From assembly GCA_035370465.1 (NCBI GenBank), contig DAOOVW010000022.1, positions 19,479 to 26,017 on the forward strand: 6,539 nucleotides of DNA, given 5' to 3'. The notes beneath the pieces are model-generated. The model made no database searches. It was not told the DNA's origin and saw only the letters and a list, made by a program, of their open reading frames with translations. This DNA comes from a bacterium. Its GTDB lineage: Bacteria; Ratteibacteria; UBA8468; B48-G9; JAFGKM01. Both the position numbers and the translations under genes were made by a program. Shown in pieces: positions 1 to 5,493 of the stretch (position 1 is its first letter; each line of letters starts with the position of its first letter).

Positions 1-1
1 A

Positions 2-343
2 GAGGTAGTTAAAATTAAAGTTGCAGGTAGACAAATAGAATGGGGGAAATTAGATGTAATAAAATGTTCTAATGCTTACACAGGAGCAGTCAAGGAAACA
101 AATCCATTTTTACCTGAGGATTTACCTGATAAATTTGAAGAATGGAGCAAATATTATGTAGATGCTAACCCACATAAAAACGAATTTGTTAAATGGTATG
201 GAGGAATAGGTGGACATAATCCGGGACTTGAAGGAGGACGTGGTTGTTTAAGGGCATGTATGATACATTTAGAACAAGAGGGAAAATTAAAAAACAAATT
301 TGAAGAACCATTTAGAAAAAGAAAACCATGGGAACTTAAATAA
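2..343 (+). CDS. C-terminal part of a QueG/RdhA-like Fe-S protein (5' end outside window)
   Basis: This reading frame is open from the first bases and stops at TAA 341-343, giving 113 residues; about two thirds of the protein should lie upstream. It matches the C-terminal third of the next gene: a V-K-V-A / E-W-G-K-L-D segment, a single Cys at fragment residue 22 (K-C-S), then a G-C-L-R-A-C motif (Cys82, Cys86) and the tail M-I-H-L-E-Q-E-G-K-L. In the paralogs these cysteines follow a C-x2-C-x2-C-x3-C-P ferredoxin motif and probably complete a second Fe-S cluster. The paralogous C-x4-C-x3-C motif here lacks its first Cys (a Gly-rich stretch instead), so cluster ligation may differ. It lies 42 bases upstream of the next paralog on the same strand. 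The family assignment rests on paralogy within the window; the substrate is unknown. Confidence 0.85.
   Translation, partial: EVVKIKVAGRQIEWGKLDVIKCSNAYTGAVKETNPFLPEDLPDKFEEWSKYYVDANPHKNEFVKWYGGIGGHNPGLEGGRGCLRACMIHLEQEGKLKNKFEEPFRKRKPWELK
257..301 (+). repeat. 45-bp perfect direct repeat, copy 1
   Basis: These 45 bases are identical to 1285-1329. Both copies encode the C-terminal segment C-M-I-H-L-E-Q-E-G-K-L-K-N-K-F in adjacent paralogs. Identity includes the third codon positions, while the flanking sequence has diverged, which points to recent tandem duplication or local gene conversion. Confidence 0.95.
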
Positions 344-370
344 TTTAATTATTCTAAAATGATAAACTAA

Positions 371-377
371 AAGGAGG
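371..377 (+). promoter_or_regulatory. Ribosome binding site for the second QueG-like gene
   Basis: AAGGAGG ends 8 bases before the ATG at 386. It sets the start of the frameshifted gene. The remainder of the 344-385 gap is AT-rich and shows no convincing -35/-10 pair or hairpin terminator, so read-through from the upstream gene is likely. Confidence 0.85.
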
Positions 378-1284
378 AAAGAGAAATGATAACAAGTGAA
401 GAAGTAAAAGAAGTAGGAAAGAGGTGTGGAGCAGACCTTGTAGGGATTGGGTCAATGGATAGGTTTGAAGGAGCCCCTAAACAGATGGACCCTCGATATA
501 TAATGCCTGAGGCAAAATCAATTATTGGGATTGGTTTTCGTATTCATAGAGGGTTATTTCGTGGTATTGAAGAAGGGACCTTTTTTGCGGCATATACTGC
601 AATGGGATATGCGACTATTAATGATGGATATGCGCCAAAAGTACTCAGAGAAGTAGGAAATTTTATTGAAGATAATGGTTATGAGACGATGCTCTATCAG
701 AATACAGTGTTCGGTTAGGTATTGGTGTAGGAGAACCTGTAGCACCTGATAAACCACAACCTGATGTTTTTATTCACTTTCGTATAGCAGCATTTATCTG
801 TGGAATGGGAGAGATTGGTTATAGTAAAATATTTCTTACACCAGAGTTTGGACCAAGACAGAGATTTGCATTTATTATTACAGATGCACCACTCCAACCA
901 GACCCAATATATGAAGAGCCAAAGATATGTGATAGATGTATGTTATGTGTAAAAGAATGTCCTTCAGGTGCTATTAGTAGAAAAGAAACAGTAGAAGTAA
1001 AAGTTGCAGAAAAAACACTTGAATGGGGAAGTTTAGATGAACTCAAATGTGCTGCATGCTATCAGGCAGGTACACCTGAATATAGTCCATTTATGCCTGA
1101 AAAAGTAGCCAAAACATTAGAAGGAATTTTCAAATATCAATCTGGTTCGGAGTCAAAAGGAATGACTGATTATACTGGAGATGTATGGGCATATCTCAGG
1201 GAAGAATTTCCATACATTCGTAATGCATGGGAAAGTTATCATCACCCTGCTAATATATGTGGAGCAAAAGGGTGTATTCGTGCT

Positions 1285-1329
1285 TGTATGATACATTTAG
1301 AACAAGAGGGAAAATTAAAAAACAAATTT
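1285..1329 (+). repeat. 45-bp perfect direct repeat, copy 2
   Basis: Identical to 257-301 and located at the same place in the paralogous gene, about 50 bases before its stop codon. See copy 1. Confidence 0.95.
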
Positions 1330-1341
1330 AAACAGGAGTTC

Positions 1342-1347
1342 AGGAAA
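1342..1347 (+). promoter_or_regulatory. Probable ribosome site for the U32-like gene, inside the preceding gene
   Basis: AGGAAA ends 8 bases before ATG 1356 and lies within the 3' end of the preceding coding frame. A second purine-rich AGGAG at 1334-1338 is too far away to be ideal. The site is weaker than those of the other genes, so translation may depend on coupling to the upstream reading frame. Confidence 0.5.
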
Positions 1348-1355
1348 CATCAACC

Positions 1356-2390
1356 ATGGGTAATAAAACGGAAATAAAATTTTCAGTTGGGTATCAATTA
1401 AGAGAAGATAAACTTTTTAAAGATATTGTTGAGAGATATAAAGAAAAAATTGAAGAAGTTTATTTTTCTTGGTTAAATTTGCCAAGTGGTAGAGGTCCCA
1501 TTGCAGAAAAAGTCGGTTATATAAATTGGGAAGGACAAAAACAACTTGAATATGAACTAAATTGTATTAAAAAAATGGGAATAAAATTAGGACTTCTTTT
1601 AAATGCTTCATGTTATGGTGGATTTAATCTTTCTGTTTCACTTGCAAATACAGTTGTATCAACAATAGAGTATCTTCAAGAGAATATTGGGATAGATATA
1701 GTTACAGTTTTTTCCCCTGTTGTTGCCTATATTATTAAAAAAAATTTTCCAGGGATAAAAATAAGAGGTTCAGTTAATTTAAGAATTGGGACAGTTGAGG
1801 GAATGGAATATGTATCTGACTTATTTGATAGTTTTGTTATGCAAAGGGAATATAATAGGGATTTTGAAACAATAGAAGAACTTAACCAGTGGTGTAATAA
1901 AAATGGGAAGACATTATGTATTCTTGTAAATAGTGGGTGTATGAATTTTTGTGCAGTTCAGTTGTTTCATGACAATACCATATCTCATGAAATAGATGTT
2001 TATACAAGAGGCAATATAACAGAAGAAATTCCAGGTAATTGCTGGTCATATTATAAAAAGAGAGAAAATTGGAGAAAATTATTGCAAAACTCATCATGGA
2101 TAAGGCCAGAGGATATTCATAACTATAAAGAAAAATTTTCTCATTTCAAATTAGCAACAAGAATAAATCAGGAGCCAGAAAAAATTATAAAAGCATACTG
2201 TAATGAAAAATTTGATGGGAATTTACTTGACCTTTTTGAGCCATCACACACCAAACTTTTGTTTCCTTATATTATTGAAAATACAAAATTCCCGGAAGAT
2301 TGGTTTCAGAAAATAAGTAGTTGTAAAAGAAACTGTGATAAATGTTCTTATTGTAAAAATATATTAGAAAATATTCTTGTAAAATTTTAA
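1356..2390 (+). CDS. Putative U32-type (UbiU/UbiV-like) TIM-barrel Fe-S protein
   Basis: A 344-residue soluble protein with no signal peptide or membrane segment, unrelated to the flanking QueG-like genes. The N-terminus F-S-V-G-Y begins the first predicted beta strand. Alternating strand/helix segments follow: L-G-L-L-L-N-A-S-C-Y (79-87), I-V-T-V-F-S-P-V-V-A-Y (115-125), I-K-I-R-G-S-V-N (135-141), F-V-M-Q-R-E-Y-N-R-D (160-169), then L-C-I-L-V-N-S-G-C-M-N-F-C (187-199). This order, locating a strand, finding 'northern' residues, then a Cys-rich loop, resembles the peptidase U32 superfamily, whose UbiU/UbiV/TrhP members bind 4Fe-4S clusters and act in tRNA or quinone hydroxylation rather than proteolysis. 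Likely ligands are Cys195, Cys199 and Cys229, with a further C-x3-C-x2-C-x2-C at 323-333 near the C-terminus. It starts 22 bases inside the previous gene and ends 12 bases before the next, so it is co-transcribed. ATG 1356 is the only start after the upstream in-frame stop at 1329. The family call is moderate; function unknown. Confidence 0.6.
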   Translation: MGNKTEIKFSVGYQLREDKLFKDIVERYKEKIEEVYFSWLNLPSGRGPIAEKVGYINWEGQKQLEYELNCIKKMGIKLGLLLNASCYGGFNLSVSLANTVVSTIEYLQENIGIDIVTVFSPVVAYIIKKNFPGIKIRGSVNLRIGTVEGMEYVSDLFDSFVMQREYNRDFETIEELNQWCNKNGKTLCILVNSGCMNFCAVQLFHDNTISHEIDVYTRGNITEEIPGNCWSYYKKRENWRKLLQNSSWIRPEDIHNYKEKFSHFKLATRINQEPEKIIKAYCNEKFDGNLLDLFEPSHTKLLFPYIIENTKFPEDWFQKISSCKRNCDKCSYCKNILENILVKF

Positions 2391-2391
2391 A

Positions 2392-2397
2392 AAGGAG
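2392..2397 (+). promoter_or_regulatory. Ribosome binding site for the fused QueG-like gene
   Basis: AAGGAG ends 5 bases before ATG 2403 and directly follows the TAA (2388-2390) of the U32-like gene. It confirms the start and a 12-base intergenic gap. Confidence 0.85.
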
Positions 2398-2402
2398 AAA
2401 AA

Positions 2403-4634
2403 ATGGATGAGAAAAAAAAGTTGACAGAAGAAGTAAAGAGATATGCAAAGAGTTTAGGAGTTGATATGGTTGGAATTGCACCTGTTGAAAGATTTAAAAA
2501 TGCCCCTTTGAGGATGAGTCCAAAAGGGCTTTTACCTGAAAGTAAAAGTGTAATTGTTTTAGGTATTCATCATCTTGATTGTGCAGTTGAATTAGGTGGT
2601 TATCCAACACCACACGATATAGGACCTTATGGCACACAGAGTTCTGTTATGAATCCAATGCTTGATGATTTTGCCTTTAAGGTAGCAAGATTTCTTGAAG
2701 ATAAGGGATATAAAACACTTCCTATACCTGTAACTAATATATGGAGATACAACCCATATAAGGATTTAGATGTCTCATTTGCTCCTGACCTTGCTCACAG
2801 ATATGCAGCAGTTGCAGCAGGACTTGGTGAAATTGGCTGGAGTGGTCTTTTTTTATCATCTGAATTTGGTCCAAGACAAAGAATAATATCAATTATAACA
2901 GAAGTAGAACTCATACCAGACCCAATGTATGAAGGTGAAAAATTATGTGATAAATGTATGGAATGTGTGAAACATTGTCCAACAGATGCATTTAGAAAAG
3001 AAGTCAAAAAAATAAATAAAATAGAAATTGGGAATAAAATTTTTGAATTTCCTGATACAAATAAGTGGAGATGTGCATGGGCTGAAAATTTTGCTCTAAA
3101 CCTGTCTCTCCCCATACCTGATAAAGTTGATGAAAAAGTAATATTGGAAAATTTAGAAAAATATGGAAGAAGAGGAGGAGAAGAAGGTTGTTGCCTTAAA
3201 TATTGTATGGTAAAGGAAAAAAGATATTATCAATTGAACTATACAGATGCACCAAGAAGAAAAAAAGAAATTACAAAAAAAGCAGATGTAATAAAAGAAG
3301 AAATTTTAAAAATGGTACAGGATGAATTTGTTGATGTTATTGCTATTGCAACTGTAGAAAAATTTGAAGATTCGCATTTTTTCCATCCTGAATTTCATCT
3401 TCCTGATGCACAGACAGTTATTTCAATAGGAATAAAAATTGAAAATGAAACATTAGAAATAAGTTCTGCTGTTAGAAGAACAATTGATTTTCTTTCATAT
3501 AAAATATCTCATCTTCTTGATGTTTCTGGTTATTCATCAATTACATCTGGGAATGTTCCCCATCTAACAATTGGGCAAAAATTGACTGGAAAACTTAAAA
3601 ATTACTATTTTTCAACAATTTTAACTTCTGCAAAAATTTCAGAATTCAACTGGGAAAAAAGAACAAATAAAAAGAAATTAAAAAAAGAAGATATAAAAAA
3701 TTTTTGTTTGGAGCAGAAAGTTGATATTGTTAGATTTTTTACAACATCTCGGTATGAAAATTTTATGAAAAAGATTGAAAGTTATTTCTCTGATATCTAC
3801 TATGAAATAGAAGATAAAGGAGGTATTCAAAGTGCATTTGTTCCTGAAATAAAAGAGAAGAAAATAGAGATAAAAAAAGTTAGTGATTACCTTGAGGAAG
3901 GTAAGTCAGTTATAGCAATAGGACTGCATTTCCCAGATGCGTGTTTAGATACCGCAAAAATAACACCAGCAGAAACGGTTGGCCCTTATGCTTATGCTCA
4001 ATATGAAACAATTTTTCTTTTGAGGGATATAGGATTGAATGTTGTTAAATTTCTACAAAACAATGGATATAAAGCAACTTTAAAAGAAAGTATAACTGGT
4101 TTTTATTCTTTTGTGAAAAATTCAAGAGGGTATTTACCTGATATGAGAACGGGAAATATTGAGGCGTTTCTTTCAGGTGCTGGATATATTGGAGAAAATG
4201 GAGTAATAATTACAGAAAAATTTGGACAGAGACAGAGATTTATTTTTATTATTACAGATGCCGACTTTGAAAATGACCCTCTTTATAACGGAGAAAATTT
4301 CTGTAAAAAATGTTCCCATCCCTGTATTACTTCTTGTCCTACAAAAGCAATAAAAAAGGGAAATACAATATTAAAATTTGAAGGGAGGGAATTTAAATTG
4401 CCTGATTTAGACATTTACAGATGCGATTGGGCAAAAAGGTATGGATTAAGTGGAAAAGAAGGTCCTTCTTTTTATGGAATTGAACCAAATGTTTCAATAC
4501 CTACAAAAATTACACCAGAAAAAATTGCAGAATGTCTGATAAATACAAAATGGGGAGTCCAGAAATTACATATAAATATATGTGAAGAATGTATAAGAAA
4601 TTGTTCATATAAAGGAGAAAAAAATGGTAAATAA
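2403..4634 (+). CDS. Triple-module QueG/RdhA-like Fe-S fusion protein
   Basis: 743 residues, about twice a single family member. Module A (1 to about 285) is complete: D-M-V-G-I-A at 21-26, H-D-I-G-P-Y-G at 71-77, G-L-G-E-I-G-W-S at 140-147, F-G-P-R-Q-R at 155-160, Cys182/185/188/192 in C-x2-C-x2-C-x3-C-P, Cys224 (W-R-C-A-W-A), and Cys263/264/268. Module B (about 293-417) repeats only the N-terminal half: V-D-V-I-A-I-A-T-V-E-K-F at 310-321, L-P-D-A-Q-T-V-I-S-I-G at 333-343, ending near I-S-E-F-N-W, which lines up with G-E-I-G-W. It has no ferredoxin part. Module C (about 424-743) is full length: V-D-I-V-R-F-F at 440-446, V-G-P-Y-A at 526-530, G-A-G-Y-I-G-E-N-G at 592-600, F-G-Q-R-Q-R at 607-612, Cys634/637/641/645 with an extra residue (C-x2-C-x3-C-x3-C-P), Cys674, and Cys727/730/734. 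No signal peptide or membrane segment. Likely a cytoplasmic multi-cluster redox protein; whether a corrinoid binds is inference. It overlaps the next gene by 11 bases. Confidence 0.88.
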   Translation: MDEKKKLTEEVKRYAKSLGVDMVGIAPVERFKNAPLRMSPKGLLPESKSVIVLGIHHLDCAVELGGYPTPHDIGPYGTQSSVMNPMLDDFAFKVARFLEDKGYKTLPIPVTNIWRYNPYKDLDVSFAPDLAHRYAAVAAGLGEIGWSGLFLSSEFGPRQRIISIITEVELIPDPMYEGEKLCDKCMECVKHCPTDAFRKEVKKINKIEIGNKIFEFPDTNKWRCAWAENFALNLSLPIPDKVDEKVILENLEKYGRRGGEEGCCLKYCMVKEKRYYQLNYTDAPRRKKEITKKADVIKEEILKMVQDEFVDVIAIATVEKFEDSHFFHPEFHLPDAQTVISIGIKIENETLEISSAVRRTIDFLSYKISHLLDVSGYSSITSGNVPHLTIGQKLTGKLKNYYFSTILTSAKISEFNWEKRTNKKKLKKEDIKNFCLEQKVDIVRFFTTSRYENFMKKIESYFSDIYYEIEDKGGIQSAFVPEIKEKKIEIKKVSDYLEEGKSVIAIGLHFPDACLDTAKITPAETVGPYAYAQYETIFLLRDIGLNVVKFLQNNGYKATLKESITGFYSFVKNSRGYLPDMRTGNIEAFLSGAGYIGENGVIITEKFGQRQRFIFIITDADFENDPLYNGENFCKKCSHPCITSCPTKAIKKGNTILKFEGREFKLPDLDIYRCDWAKRYGLSGKEGPSFYGIEPNVSIPTKITPEKIAECLINTKWGVQKLHINICEECIRNCSYKGEKNGK
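4612..4617 (+). promoter_or_regulatory. Ribosome binding site for the 289-residue paralog, inside the fusion gene
   Basis: AAGGAG lies within the last codons of the fusion gene and ends 6 bases before ATG 4624. It supports the start despite the 11-base overlap and suggests translational coupling. Confidence 0.85.
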
Positions 4635-5493
4635 AAAAGAATTGAAAGAATATGCAGTAGAAGTAAAAGCAGATTTAATTGGAATTACAAGTATGGATAG
4701 ATTTAAAGGTATAGATAAACAACATCATCCTCTTTCTATATTTCCAGAAGGTAAAAGTGTAATTATAGTTGGAAAAAGAATTACAAGAGGTGCAATCAGA
4801 GGAATTGAAGAAGGGACACAGTTTTCAATCTATTCACAATATGGTTGTAGTTGGCTTAATGATAGGTTTCTTGCTCTTACAACTTTTAAAATTTCAGAGT
4901 TTCTTGAAGACAATGGATATGAAGCAATTCCAATTGTTAATTTACCTTCAGAAATTTCTCCAATGGGAATACCCGTTAAAAAAGGTAAGCCATCTCCTAA
5001 TGTTTTAATTGATATTGAAGATGCAGCAATAAGAGGTGGACTTGGAGAAATTGGATATTGTGGAATATTTTTAACAGAAGAATTTGGCCCAAGACAAAGG
5101 TTTCAAGTAATAATTACTGACCTTGAAATAGAACCAGACCCAATAAAAAAAGAAAATGTTTGTGACCTGTGCAAAGAATGTATGAAAATATGTCCATTAA
5201 GAGCAATTGAAAATGAAGAAAAAGAAATTGAGATATGTGGAAAAAAAATGATAGTAGCAGATATAAATTATGAAATCTGTAAAATATGTAAAAATGGTGT
5301 TTTTCCGAATATGTATTATGAAAATGCAAAACCAGATAGAATTGCTGCTTTATGTTCAAGAACATGTTTAGTTCATTTAGAAAAAACAAAAAGAATAAAA
5401 AATTTATTTAATGAAAATTTTAGAAATAGGACTACATGGAAAATTGATAAGACAGGTGAAATTATGCTTGATGAAGGGAGGGATATAGAATGA
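4624..5493 (+). CDS. Single-module QueG/RdhA-like Fe-S protein
   Basis: 289 residues, the shortest complete member here. The N-terminal domain has A-D-L-I-G-I-T (16-22), M-D-R-F-K-G (24-29), P-E-G-K-S-V-I-I-V-G (41-50) and the subgroup motif T-R-G-A-I-R-G-I-E-E-G-T (54-65). The core has G-L-G-E-I-G-Y (139-145), F-G-P-R-Q-R (154-159) and I-I-T-D-L-E-I-E-P-D-P (163-173), much like the QueG and reductive-dehalogenase cores. The ferredoxin motif is Cys180/183/186/190, followed by Cys205, Cys219 and Cys222 (I-C-K-I-C-K) and Cys244/248 (C-S-R-T-C). Relative to the gene at 5490 it lacks an insertion of roughly 55 residues between the last two cysteine groups. After W272 it has an acidic tail. No membrane segment or signal is seen. 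It overlaps the fusion gene by 11 bases and the next gene by an ATGA. Probably a cytoplasmic electron-transfer or reductase protein; the substrate is unknown. Confidence 0.87.
   Translation: MVNKKELKEYAVEVKADLIGITSMDRFKGIDKQHHPLSIFPEGKSVIIVGKRITRGAIRGIEEGTQFSIYSQYGCSWLNDRFLALTTFKISEFLEDNGYEAIPIVNLPSEISPMGIPVKKGKPSPNVLIDIEDAAIRGGLGEIGYCGIFLTEEFGPRQRFQVIITDLEIEPDPIKKENVCDLCKECMKICPLRAIENEEKEIEICGKKMIVADINYEICKICKNGVFPNMYYENAKPDRIAALCSRTCLVHLEKTKRIKNLFNENFRNRTTWKIDKTGEIMLDEGRDIE
5474..5482 (+). promoter_or_regulatory. Ribosome binding site for the last paralog, inside the preceding gene
   Basis: AAGGGAGGG ends 7 bases before ATG 5490 and sits in the last codons of the upstream gene, supporting the start at the ATGA overlap. 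Confidence 0.8.

Larger units (their letters stand above)
386..1377 (+). pseudogene. QueG/RdhA-like bicluster Fe-S protein, disrupted by a -1 frameshift
   Basis: The frame starting at ATG 386 encodes the N-terminal domain (G-A-D-L-V-G-I-G, M-D-R-F-E-G-A-P, then H-R-G-L-F-R-G-I-E-E-G-T) and stops at TAG 716-718 after 110 residues. The homologous continuation is in the next frame, open from 685 to TAA 1375-1377. It carries Q-P-D-V, G-M-G-E-I-G-Y, T-P-E-F-G-P-R-Q-R (about 841-864), I-I-T-D, C-x2-C-x2-C-x3-C-P (first Cys codon at 928), K-C-A-A-C, and C-G-A-K-G-C-I-R-A-C. Adding one base near 710 would give about 330 residues colinear with the gene at 5490. I see no slippery heptamer in 685-716, so programmed frameshifting is unlikely; a real mutation or a read/assembly error remains. 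The methionine at 805 lies inside the conserved core with no ribosome site and is not a credible separate start. If intact, this would be a cytoplasmic Fe-S, possibly corrinoid-binding, redox protein. Its first half looks more GC-rich than its neighbours. Confidence 0.85.

Noticed and set aside
344..385. Possible promoter or terminator in the only real intergenic gap
   Set aside because: The 42 bases are AT-rich but show no paired -35/-10 boxes and no GC-rich hairpin with a T tract; only the ribosome site is supported.
685..718. Programmed -1 ribosomal frameshifting in the gene at 386
   Set aside because: No X-XXY-YYZ type slippery heptamer and no obvious downstream hairpin in the overlap of the two frames; mutation or sequence error is simpler.
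554..1046. Minus-strand open frames at 554-757, 715-897 and 819-1046
   Set aside because: They lie opposite conserved coding sequence, have no ribosome site and encode low-complexity sequence typical of shadow frames in AT-rich DNA.
257..1329. CRISPR or mobile-element origin of the 45-bp repeat
   Set aside because: There are only two copies, both within homologous coding positions, with no spacers, inverted ends or transposase.
1882..3115. Minus-strand open frames at 1882-2097, 2272-2481 and 2795-3115
   Set aside because: They are opposite the U32-like gene and module A; their composition (Phe, Leu, Ser, His runs) mirrors the complement of Lys/Glu-rich genes.
4769..5008. Plus-strand 79-residue open frame inside the gene at 4624
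   Set aside because: It is an alternate frame of a strongly conserved gene, without a ribosome site or recognisable motif.
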